Positions 11,202 through 20,935 of a stretch of DNA of 64,000 bases are shown piece by piece. The stretch spans positions 103,092,583-103,156,582 of the forward strand of contig JBOZIK010000001.1 in NCBI GenBank assembly GCA_051453625.1. The letters run 5' to 3'. A program made the position numbers and the translations under genes. The notes beneath the pieces are model-generated. The model had not been told where the DNA came from. It saw only the letters and a list, made by a program, of their open reading frames with translations, and did no database searches. Within the stretch, counting starts at the first letter, position 1. Every line of letters begins with the position of its first letter. Origin of the DNA: Welwitschia mirabilis. Its lineage: Eukaryota; Gnetophyta; Gnetopsida; Welwitschiales.

Positions 11202-12224
11202 TTAATTGAATTTCGTCACATTTCCTCTAGTACTACCACTGCAAGAAGTGAATGCCACATCCAAACCAAAATCAATAAGAGCTTTTTTAATCTTAGATAA
11301 CTAATATGAAATTTATTTAAGCCATTTATTGGTTGAGGAGGTATCCCTTAAAGACTCACTAGGCTGCACATACTTGAATCATTTAGCAGGAGAAGAAGTT
11401 GGGGCTGCAGGAGCAGTGTCTTCTAAAATTCTCATCTAGATAAGAGAGGACTCATCAAATGACTTTGGCAATTTTAGAATTTCATCTTTGACCTTTGACA
11501 TAGTTGCCTGGTCATAATACATCTTAATGATAAGAACTTCATATGGCAGTGCTGCTAAACCTATAGATGTGTAGAAAGCCATGTTTTGTAGAATTAGTTA
11601 AGGTAGGTTGGGTTGAATTCTTTGATCATAGCAATACATGACATAAGCACATAGAGGAAACACTTCATCCATGTGGCCAAGCTTTGAAATGAGATTATTG
11701 GAAATAATATGAAAGAGTACCTTGGATATTAGCTTCAAAGACAAAGTGGGAGTGGTAGTTCATCATTCCTCTTGTCTTTTATACAACACTTCATTGATCT
11801 CATTTCCAAAAGCTAAAATATCTAAAACTGAAACTAAAGATATATGCACATAATCTACATAGTCTAATGGAAACTCAATAGCATCAAAAACCATTTCAAG
11901 ATAAATCTCAATCTCAGCACCATATAGATTTGAAACAAACTGATTTTGCTCATGCTGATAAGAATTATTATAGTAAAACATATGAACCAAATTCAACAAA
12001 GCATGAGGGTTTAGAATATAATTTCAATATAACTCTTCCAAAATGGATAGGAAATTGAAATAATATCTAAAAGTGTCCTGCAAAATAACCCTCTTTGGAG
12101 CAAGTGGCTTCTTATTGAAGCTTTGAGTCCACATTGCCTTTGTCCTAGGAGTCATAAAAATGGACTCTGTTTCCTTATCTTTGCTTCTATCCTTTCTTGA
12201 AATAGGAATCTTTAGCCTTGGCAT
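11202..12224 (-). pseudogene. Sire-1 env-like ORF after pol, broken by stops only
   Basis: From an ATG at 12224 (MPRLKIPISRKDRS) one reading frame runs 341 codons to a stop at 11202-11204. In-frame stops include 12024-12026, two adjacent codons near 11757-11762, and several more downstream, but no frameshift is needed. Segments such as LYGAEIEIYLEMVFDAIEFP and LISKVLFHIISNNLISKLGH resemble the extra 3' protein of plant Sireviruses, often called env-like and similar to database entries named putative plant transposon protein. Its role is not established. I see no convincing signal peptide or transmembrane helix, and the pol-then-env-like order supports the Sirevirus call. Confidence 0.65.
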
Positions 12225-12714
12225 GATGGAAATGAAGAGAAAGAAGGAAAGAAATAAGCTACTGAAGAAGGAAAAAGACGAAAAAAACAAACTAAGAAGG
12301 GAATACTTACTTATGAGAATTGAACCACTAGAAAGCAATCGGATGAGACAGAAGAAAGGAGGGATGACTGAATTTATAGAGGTAGAAGACCGAGGAGGGT
12401 TTTGATGAAATAAAATGTGAATTTACATCTAGTAGGTGGATATAAATTTGTTCTTTTAATAGACAGACATCTAACCTCCACTCGGCTTGAGACCCACTCT
12501 CAAGTGGATGAATGTTCACTCTTAAGGGAATGAAAGTTTAGACCCCTAGAGTGATAGGAAGGTTCAACGATAAGAAGAAAAAATAGGTTTGAATAGAAAT
12601 GAAAATGAAATTGCAAATAACACTATAAAGGGAAGAATGATGCTCTTAATGCACTAAAAAAATTGATAAAATGTATAACTTTTAGTATCAAATTTAAACA
12701 AAAAAAACCATACC

Positions 12715-12840
12715 TTGGTTAGGCATGTTCTTATGCCCAACTCAACCCTTAAAAGCTCAAATATCACTTCTTAAAGTGGCTTGGTAAACATGTCACCGAG
12801 TTGTCTATCTGTTAACACATGATCAAGCTGAATTATTATG
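12715..12840 (-). pseudogene. Sire-1 RNase H C-terminal remnant
   Basis: The minus-strand frame reads LDHVLTDRQLGDMFTKPL, one stop, then VIFELLRVELGIRTCL. This is the highly conserved end of Copia pol (family pattern ADIFTKPL, then F..LR..LG). It lies only about 190 bases past recognisable integrase, so the RT and most of RNase H are missing. Confidence 0.85.
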
Positions 12841-13019
12841 GATGTGGATATGGGAGTGCAAACCTCTTTTACTTAATCAGGTTTATATATCTTTACATAC
12901 TTCTTAACATACTTAGATTGGCTAATAGTAATACAATCCTAAGCTATTCATACTTTAAGGGTAAAAATAAATTAAGCTTTCTAAGCAAGCTTTTATGTAT
13001 AGCCTTTGACAAATCAAGT

Positions 13020-13900
13020 GTTAGTTTTTTATTGATAGCCTCAACAATTCTATGATCAGACCTATATTTCTTAATGAGGAAGCTCTTTCTATTCTAAATC
13101 TTTTTGTAAAGATGACACAGCTTATCAAAAGCATTAAAAAGTAAAGATTCAATCCATGTAGAGTGAATAGAATTATCAATCATCATAAAATATATTTTAC
13201 CATTTAGACTTTGAAATTTTCTAGACCCTATTAAATCTAAGTGCAAAAAATTTAGAGGCCCTTAAGGGGATATATCAGACTTATTTTTAAAAGAAGGATT
13301 TATGATTTTACCTATTTAACATTGTCCACACAAGACAGAATTTGAAAAGCTAAGTTTGGGTAAACATCTAACCAATACTTGTTGAGAGATGGTCTTCAAG
13401 TTTGAAACATTTGAAAGACCAATTTTGCTATGATTAAGATGTTTTTGACTCACTTGAGTAAAATCACATAACTCTAGCATTATATTTGCCTCTTATAGAA
13501 TACAAGTTTTCTATATGATAGGCAGTCAAAAGTTTCTTATTGCTAGACACATTCTTTACTACACACTTATTTTTTATAAAAAATAACTATATTCTCTTTA
13601 TCACACATTTGAGTAATGCTCAATAGATTATGCTTGAGGGCCTCTACATATAAAACATCATTAATTTTTAGAAGATCAAATTTACAAACCATACCTTTTT
13701 CCTTGATGGCTGCTTTTTACTTATTACTAAAGAAAACCTCTTCTCCATCATAGTTGATAAGTGCGTGAAATCATCTTCTATCATCAGTCATATGTCTTGA
13801 ACATTCACTATTCAAGTATCATCTAGGATGCTCCCTTACTTTAAAAATGGTTTGAATAAGAAATCCTTTGATAGATTTCTTTTTAACCCATCTTTACTTA
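13020..13900 (-). pseudogene. Sire-1 gag-pre-integrase and integrase fragment
   Basis: On the minus strand the zinc-binding end reads VLCGQC near 13330. It is followed by LNFLHLDLIGSRKFQSLNGK near 13210-13258 and FMMIDNSIHSTWIESLL, matching the integrase core start (family LLHMDLVGP, then VDDFSRFTWV). Weak protease and pre-integrase similarity lies at 13500-13900. The first catalytic Asp is kept (LDLIG). The core breaks off near 13020. Confidence 0.7.
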
Positions 13901-14099
13901 ATGAAAGACTGATTGTTCATTGATTTTAATTTTTACAAAGACCTATTACTTGTATAATGGAAAAAATTTTTCTTTTTGATGGGACTATAAAATATAACAT
14001 GCCTTAGACCTTTATAATAGAAACATTAAATATGGAAAAAGTTTAAATTATTTAACTTTAAAGCAAACTTCTTATTATCAGATTTTACCTTGTTGGAGT

Positions 14100-15416
14100 G
14101 ATATGAGGTAGTAGTATTGAGTTTTCCTTGCATCCTCTAACTCTCTTGATAAAAGATAAACAATTTTGTTTGCACCTATAAGACTTTTAATAGACTTTTC
14201 TAACTCTCTATTGACTAAGTCAAGTTTAGTTTGTAAAGACAATAATTCAAATCTTAAATCCCTATTTTAACAAGCTATATCTTCACAAAAAAAATATAAT
14301 TGTTCATAAGCTTTTTCAATATTTTCAAAATTTTTAGGTATTACCTTCTTCTCATTGAAGATTGCATGTTCATCCTTGTTAGTTGATATGAAGGAATACT
14401 CTTTAGTGATGGCTAACAATCCGCACTCCTTTTCATCATCTTGAGATGTCTCTAAATCAGATTCTTCCTCATTGTCCCAAGTGAATTTGAGGGCTATCTT
14501 CCCTTTGATTTTGGCTTTTTGTATGTTGGCACATTTTGCTGCTGTATGTCTAAAGCCCTTGCACTCAAAACATTGTAAAGATTTCTTGTTTCTACCAAAG
14601 TTCTTGAAATAATCTTTCTTCTCAAATTGATCCTCATTAGCATCAAATCTTAATCTATTAAGATCTTTTTGTTTTCTTAGAAATCTTCTAAAATTTCTGA
14701 CAAAGAGGACTAAATCCTCAACATATTCTTCATTGCTAGAATATTCTTTGCATTGACTTGAACATTTCAATGCAATATTATTTATCTTAGATCCCTCATC
14801 GTCTATAATGGTAACTTCATAATCAATCAAATATCTCTTGAGATCTCCAGACTCATGGTATATAGATTTTTGTTCTCTTATATCGTAGTAATATTAGGTC
14901 TAAAATGCTTAGGCAAACTTATTAAGATTTTTCACACAACTCTTTATTTTACAATCTTTTATCCAAGACCCTACATTGTATTCAAAGTGTCCATAACCTT
15001 GATCTTGTATTCATTAATATATTCCTGTTCTTCCATTCTAATATTTTCGAATTTAATTATTAAGAATTATCACTTGGAATTTTTTACAATACTCGTACCT
15101 TCATGAGCGATCTCGAGGGTATCCCAAATTTCCTTTGTAGAGGAACACTGAACTACTCGGCTATACTCCTCTAGACTGAGGGCATAAATGAGTGCATTCA
15201 TTGCTTTTTTTTGAGTCTTGATTCCTTCTTCTGTTCATTAAACAAACCTGCCAATGGAATAGTGGTTTTGATGTAATCACACACAACACTATCCCAGATA
15301 TTTAAATAAAGTGATTTGAAAAAAATTATCATTTTAGTCTTTAAAAAAAAATAGTTTGATCCATTAAAATAAGATGGCTTTCAGATTAAATGGTCTTCAT
15401 CAGCAATAGGTCCCAT
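14100..15416 (-). pseudogene. Sire-1 gag (UBN2 type with CCHC knuckle)
   Basis: The frame begins MGPIADEDHLI at 15416. It continues with KPSYFNGSNYF near 15370, MNALIYALSLEEYSRVV near 15180, and TKEIWDTLEIAHEGTS near 15110-15140, all typical of Sirevirus gag. A continuous 187-codon stretch (14267-14830) carries an intact CX2CX4HX4C knuckle, CFECKGFRHTAAKC, at 14531-14572. Acidic sequence with EEESDLETSQDDEKEC follows. Stops and frame changes elsewhere make it non-functional. The gag coats element RNA in virus-like particles. Confidence 0.85.
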
Positions 15417-15458
15417 TAGATCACCCAGAGTGGTTGAGCTCTATTAAGAATAACGTCA

Positions 15459-15469
15459 CTCTGATACCA
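15459..15469 (-). other. Sire-1 primer binding site (initiator Met tRNA)
   Basis: The minus strand reads TGGTATCAGAG two to three bases after the end of LTR-B. This is the standard plant Copia primer binding site, complementary to the 3' end of initiator methionine tRNA. It fixes element orientation and the LTR-B boundary. Confidence 0.9.
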
Positions 15470-15472
15470 ATT

Positions 15473-16672
15473 AAAATTCCTAGAAGAGGGTAAATAGTAA
15501 TATTAATCAATTTTAAATCCAAAAATATAATTCTAAAATAAAATTAATCAGCTTTGCAAATAAAAAGCTAAGTCTAAGAAAAATAGCAAAACAAAAAAAT
15601 AATTAGCACACAAGATTTATAATGGTTTAGCAATGTGCCTACTCCACTCTTCAAGGAGAGATAAGATGTCATCTTTTATGGTTCCCTTATCACTCCTAAA
15701 GTAATTATTTTCTAACTGATCATTAACCACTCTTACAATAGTGATGATTTTCCAATCTTATCATTAACCTCACACATAACAATGATGATTTTCTAGGCTT
15801 ATCATCAACCTCTCATACTTAAAGTCTTTTAACAGTTCAGACTTAACCACATAAAGAATAGAATAAAAATGATTTGTGCCTCAAGCACAAATGTAATAGT
15901 GTAGGATCTAATCCAAATGAATACATAGATAGGATTACTAATTATAAATAGATAACCAAATATTAGTTTTAGTTTTCTTCACAAAATTGTATATGCATTT
16001 GTAAATTAGTAACCTAACAAAATATGTTTTACCTCTTTTAAAGGGAAGGGAAAAATAGCTATTAAAGGGAATCATAAACAATGATTCCAATGCATGTCAA
16101 TCTAATATTCCAATCAAATTCATATTTTCAATGAAATTAAATGGTACGCCAAAATAGAATAGCTATCGAAAATCATCGAGCTTTCACTTGAAAAGGATTA
16201 TTTTTTTAATACTCAAAAGTAAGGATGTCTGCCTTAAGAATTAGGGACGTTCTTACTCTCAGGGGAGCAGACGTCCACCCTCAAGGTAGTGCAGACATCC
16301 TACTATTGGAAGTGGGGGAACATCTATCCTAGAAAGGGATAAATATCCACACTTACCACAAGAGCAGACTAGAAAAAAATCTAAATGGACGAGGAACATC
16401 CAGGTTGTTTAGAGTGGGGACGTCTACATCTAAGACTTATCAATCATGTTTCTCATGAGGAGAGGGGACATCTATCCTATCTAAGTGGGGACATCTAGGC
16501 TTGAGACCTATCATAGATACAATTTATCCACAAGTAGAGGGGAAGTCCCCCTTGTTTTAAGTGGGGACATCTGCATGCAAAGGTTGGCTTCTTAACGTGA
16601 CTGTGATAAATGATGACCATCTTTTCGCTTGATTCTCATGCCTGTTGGCATCATTGAAATCTTATACTTACA
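15473..16672 (-). repeat. Sire-1 LTR-B (shared LTR)
   Basis: Full-length LTR of about 1,200 bases without a gap, homologous to LTR-A throughout. The primer binding site on its left makes it the 5' LTR of the left element. The polypurine tract on its right makes it the 3' LTR of a right element. It has its own motif cluster, for example CAGACGTCCACCC near 16268 and GTGGGGACGTCTACA near 16420. Confidence 0.88.
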
Positions 16673-16795
16673 ATCTCCCCCTTTTCAATGATGACAAATC
16701 CATTAATCTAAAGAACCTGTTCAAAATAACCTCCCCCTGAGTTTGATGACTAGCTACCTCTGAGTTTTGATATCCTTGTTAGAATGATACAAAGA
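16673..16795 (-). other. 3' internal end and polypurine tract of a second Sire-1 copy
   Basis: The minus strand shows GAAAAGGGGGAGA at 16675-16687 next to LTR-B, preceded by sequence homologous to 10777-10895. Homology stops near 16795. Only about 120 bases of the second element's interior are visible. Confidence 0.8.
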
Positions 16796-16914
16796 TACTA
16801 AAGAAATATTGGGAGAAACCCCTTTGAAGAAATATTAGGAGAAACCCCTTTTTTCGATATATCAAAGTATTTACAATACCCACTTATTTATAGGACACAG
16901 GTCCTCTACAACAA
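16796..16914. other. Unassigned segment inside the Sirevirus block
   Basis: This 119-base piece does not match the Sirevirus interior at 10895 onward. It contains two near-identical copies of GAAATATTGGGAGAAACCCC about 25 bases apart. It ends with CACTTATTTATAGGACACAGG, which resembles the TATA/transcript-start part of an LTR. It may be the edge of another LTR insertion that continues into the gap. Confidence 0.4.
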
Positions 16915-17014
16915 NNNNNNNNNNNNNNNNNNNNNNNNNNNNNNNNNNNNNNNNNNNNNNNNNNNNNNNNNNNNNNNNNNNNNNNNNNNNNNNNNNNNNN
17001 NNNNNNNNNNNNNN
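16915..17014. other. Assembly gap, 100 N (placeholder size)
   Basis: The gap hides most of LTR-C and probably most of the second Sirevirus interior. The true size cannot be read from the sequence. Confidence 1.
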
Positions 17015-17103
17015 AGGTTGGCTTCTTAACGTGACTGCGATGAACAATGACCATCTTTTCGCTTGATTCTCATGCTTGTTGATATCATTGAAATCTTATA
17101 CTT
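17015..17103 (-). repeat. Sire-1 LTR-C, 89-base end
   Basis: AGGTTGGCTTCTTAACGTGA through CTTATACTT matches the right ends of LTR-A and LTR-B. It is followed at once by the ATAAT direct repeat and Copia-1 gag, so it is the outer end of the insertion. Confidence 0.85.
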
Positions 17104-17108
17104 ATAAT
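17104..17108. repeat. Target-site duplication ATAAT, right copy
   Basis: Partner of 8789-8793; see that entry. It lies between LTR-C and the Copia-1 gag frame (DLHQS). Confidence 0.6.
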
Positions 17109-18106
17109 AGATTGATGCAAGTCATCATATTCATTATTAAGATAGAGAGTATTATAGTTAACAGTACAATGACTAGATATATTACAAATTTATCATATAA
17201 TAGAAGAACATGGATTATAAAGACCATGATTATTAGGAACAAATTTGCCATGATTACTACTTCAACCATAATAACAATGATTATTATAATTGTAAGAATC
17301 AACATCATGTTTATTAAAGGATTGATTTAAAGCATTTTATTCTTAAAGATAAGATTGAAGGTTGTAACTTAAGGTGAGAGAAGCAAAAAGTCCTTTTCTT
17401 TATTGTGAATAAAAATCCATTTCATTGGTTAAACCTTGCTTTTTGTGACTTTTAGTAATTACATATTTTTAAGTTAGAATCATATCAAAAGATTAAAAAT
17501 GAAGGGTAGTTATTAGGATCCACTTGTAATGGAGACGATAAATCTCTCATAGTCATGGTTTAGCCCATTTAAAACACTTAGCATAGTCTCATAACGAAAA
17601 AGGGCATGATCTACAACATTAAAAGAATAAACAATATTTTAGAAATTAATCAAGTACTCTTTCATCTCTTGTGAATCATTTTTCTAGATTATGTATTTAT
17701 TTAATAAGTTACAAGATTCAAGATTTAAAATTAGATCATAAAATATGCTATAATGTCTTGCAGGCTTCATGGTAAAAGTCCTACTCACAACTTGGATAAG
17801 AACTGACTACACTAGTATAGCATTAATTTAATGAAGCACTAATTGATTAGTACACTTTCAAGTTGTGTAATTAGTATTGACTTGTTGAGTAGATGATTTA
17901 TTAGAATAAGAGTCAATGATATTTACCAAAGGATATTCTGAGCTATCTACAAAGTTATGAAAATCCTAACTTATCATGATAGGAAGAATTTAGGCCTTTC
18001 ACAACAAGTAGTTATTGTAATCTAACTTTACTTAGATGAGGATTGTAAGAGTATTTAACAATACTTTTGACACCTATGTTGATGAACTTGGTATCATGGT
18101 GGACAT
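17109..18106 (-). pseudogene. Copia-1 gag (Tork/Tnt1-like, UBN2)
   Basis: An ATG at 18106 starts MSTMIPSSST. The frame continues with VKLDYNNYLL*KA*ILP (family LLWKAQ) near 18000, NQLVLH*INAILV near 17820, and MLSVLNGLNHDYERFIVSI near 17530-17580, typical of Copia gag. The region near 17110-17340 is the Asn/His/Tyr-rich linker ahead of the protease. It joins in frame to 8788 if the Sirevirus block is removed. The expected CCHC knuckle in this stretch is too decayed to see. Confidence 0.8.
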
Positions 18107-19509
18107 TAATGTTGCTAAATTTTCTACTTTTTTCTACTATTGCTCAAAAAAAACAAGATTACTTAGTAAAGCTAAAATTTAAAAGAAATTAAATATTAAA
18201 GATCACTTAGTTGAGAATCTATGATTACTCAAATAGAAAATATTATTTTTATTTTAAAAAAGAAGTTTTAAGGATTCTCTACTATCACATTAAGATTAAA
18301 ACATACATAGAATAAGGAATATCCCTATTAAGACCTGTAGTCCTTAGCTAATAATTTATATTACTGTAAGTGATAGTTACTAAAGAAATAAATTCCAAGT
18401 TTGCCAGAGAACATATTATTATATCCAAAAATCCTAAGAATATAAGAGATCTAAAAATATCGAAAAAGAATGAAATAATGTAGCTATTACATAATAATAC
18501 TAGAGATGGAGGACTATTTACACCCAAAGACTTATTTAACAACATTGATAATAAGGTTGAAAGAAGGAAATAGACAGTTGAAGACCTAGATGGAAAATAG
18601 TATTTGTCTATTAAGTTTTCAAATTCCTTTATTATACTAGAGAATTATAAATCAATAAATTTTGCAAATTTATTGGAAATAATAAAGAATTCTCATGAAA
18701 CATAATTTTAATAGTTATTTAGCTGAAGATTTTAACTCCATGATGCAAAATGCTAATGTCCTTGAAAATTAAAAAACATTTCATTCATGACTTATTTTTA
18801 TATTTTATTATAAAATCTTACTTAATTTTCCCCATTGAAAGAAAAACTGATTTGAGTTTTTGAGTATTAAAATAACAAAAATAAAAAAAGATTAAATAGG
18901 AAAAAGTAGTTTTCTCTTTTATGTATGTAGGATTTGAAGACTAGCTAGTTTGTGAAGATATCTAAAGGTTCTATTCAAGAATCATATGAAAGTGCTTGAA
19001 TAGCTATAGTTAAGAGAGAAAATATTTTATTAAATGATGAATAAGACATGAAAGCTACTAGAATAAAGGTTTTTGATTTATTTGATATTGTAAATGAAAG
19101 GGTGAACATGGTACTAGAAACTCTTGGATATTTTTTCCAACCTAGAAAATGTAAATATGGCCACCCATAATACTTCATTTGGAGACTCTCACTGAGCATT
19201 AAATGACATTTTGTTTTCTTTCTCTCATATCTTTCTTTTTCTTTCTTTCAAAGTTTCTAAGTTTACAATGATTTTTTTTAAATCATATTTATTCGTAGTA
19301 GTGGTTTTTATTAATTTTTATAACTTACTAGATTTTTGTTTAAAAAGATAATCTAGGTAATTTTGCCACATTTACCAATGTTTTTTTTTGAGTGTGTGGA
19401 GAAATATGTACCTATTATTTTTTTTAATTGGAATTTCTAGTATGTTTATTGATTAATTCAGGAATTATTTCAATTATTTTAATTTTTAATCTTAAAAAAG
19501 CAAATTATT
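18107..19509. other. Unassigned AT-rich stretch
   Basis: The 5' LTR of Copia-1 should begin here, but I could not identify its edges or a primer binding site. A fairly open plus frame at about 18960-19160 reads KGSIQESYESA, a stop, IAIVKRENILLNDE, a stop, then DMKATRIKVFDLFDIVNER. I do not recognise it. Confidence 0.4.
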
Positions 19510-20935
19510 ATGCTTGGATTCTATTTGCTATTTTTAAACATTGCATTAATTAGATTTTTGCCCCTAAGAGTGATAGAGTTAGCATTTAGACTTTCCTCAT
19601 AGTGGAGAATGTGATAAGCATTTTAATGTTAAAAATAATGCTATTAACATATTAGTGTAGAGTTTTATTAGCTTGAATTATTTAAAGATGCATAAGAGTA
19701 CTATAAATCTTATGATAAATGTCAAAGGATGTGTTGCTTGTAAACCACTGATGCTTAGGATATTGATTTCATTAGACCTTTTTCACCTCATCTTCAACAT
19801 CAATACATGTTAGTTTGTGCTAAATGTATGGTCAAAGCAATTGAAATGAAAGCTTGTTATGATCATGATGTTAAAATTGTAATCAGATTTTTTAAAGAAT
19901 ATGATATTTATCATTTTGATCATTCAAAAATAATTATTAGTGATTAAATTAAATATTTTTGTAAGTGTAACAACTCAAAAAATAATAGCCTATCATTGAA
20001 AAACAAATGGTTAAGCAAAAGTCACTAATCGAGCATTTAGGCAATTTATAGAATGATTAGTGATTAAAAAAAAATATTCATCACTTAATGTATAATATTC
20101 TTTATAGGTATAGTATAGCTTATAAAATTCCTATTGTTATAAGCCAATGCGCTATTACGCATGAGTAGGCTCTTGATGTAGCTACCATTAGGTCATGAGT
20201 TTAAGCACTGACTTATAACTAAGACAAAATAATACTTTAGTCTTCTCCTCAAAGGCTAGGATACTACTTTACACTAGGTGTTATATGTAAAGAAGGCTCT
20301 ACATTCATCTTAATTAGTGATGCGTAAGACCGATGACAGACATCATATACCTTAGCATGTTTAGATAGTATTAGCTAAGATATAGTAATAAAAAAATAAA
20401 TTCTACCATTAGAACTTAAATGAATAGAGGGTTTCTCTCCAGGATTAAAACTTAAAAAAAAAGAAAGAAAAAAGAAAAAGCAAAAGAAAGAAGAAATTAT
20501 TATTAGTATACTCCATTTTAAGTTGATACGATAAAAATTATTTTGATCATGCAAATTAAACACAAGGCTTATGAGGCATCTTAAAAATTAAATCTTGATT
20601 CCATTAAAAATGTAAAGAAGAGATTATAATAAGTAAAAAAATTGGATGAATTAAAATTAAATGCTTATAAAAGTAAAATTTTAGTACAGACAAAGATGAA
20701 GTTAGATCATGATAAAGTAAATTTGAGAAAATAATTTGCATAAACATGATAAAGCTTTAATGTATAATATTAGATTTTATCTTTTTTAAGAGATATCAAG
20801 TATAAATGAAAATATTATTTTGAGGTTGCAGAAGCTTATCCTTGTAAAGTAGTTTATATAAAATATCTTAATGATGAATATATTTTTAAGATAAATGATT
20901 CCAAGCTTAAAATATTTACTAATTAAATCACACAT
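19510..20935 (+). pseudogene. Gypsy-1 integrase (Athila/Tat-like), interrupted
   Basis: Plus-strand fragments follow the order of a Ty3/Gypsy integrase. IFKHCIN*IFAPKS near 19535 and YKSYDKCQRM near 19695 form the zinc-binding end. DIDFIRPFSPHLQHQYMLVC near 19750 and IIISD near 19935 belong to the catalytic core. NILYRYSIAYKIPIV near 20110 follows. After an insertion come IKHKAYEAS*KLNLDSIKN near 20560 and FEVAEAYPCKVVYIKYLNDE near 20820, ending LKIFTN. Frame changes and stops make it dead. No matching RT was found upstream. Confidence 0.8.
20139..20510 (+). mobile_element. Probable tRNA-derived SINE inside Gypsy-1 integrase
   Basis: The integrase homology breaks at about 20138 and resumes at about 20510. 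The insert contains GGTCATGAGTTTAAGC near 20191, close to a Pol III B box. CTCTTGATGTAGCTACC precedes it as in plant tRNA-type SINE heads. The insert ends in an A-rich tract at 20452-20500. Target-site duplications are not clear. A different small insertion is possible. Confidence 0.5.

Larger units (their letters stand above)
8794..17103 (-). mobile_element. Sire-1: three-LTR Sirevirus (Copia) block nested in Copia-1
   Basis: Minus-strand order from the right: a truncated LTR-C (17015-17103), a gap, an unrelated segment (16796-16914), a 3' internal end with polypurine tract (16673-16795), LTR-B (15473-16672), primer binding site (15459-15469), gag, protease/integrase pieces, an RNase H remnant, an env-like ORF, a polypurine tract (10765-10776), and LTR-A (8794-10762). 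An element with two LTRs would have host DNA right of LTR-B. Instead a second polypurine tract and internal sequence follow, so two elements share LTR-B. Sirevirus assignment rests on the gag type, the GGGGGAGA-type polypurine tract and the env-like ORF after pol. Confidence 0.82.

Noticed and set aside
12819-13055. 78-codon plus frame
   Set aside because: Antisense to the Sire-1 integrase and RNase H remnants.
14855-15106. 83-codon plus frame
   Set aside because: Antisense to Sire-1 gag.
17076-17330. Overlapping 84 and 68-codon frames on both strands
   Set aside because: Low-complexity AAT/ATT sequence of the Copia-1 gag linker; hydrophobic composition is an artefact of AT-rich codons.
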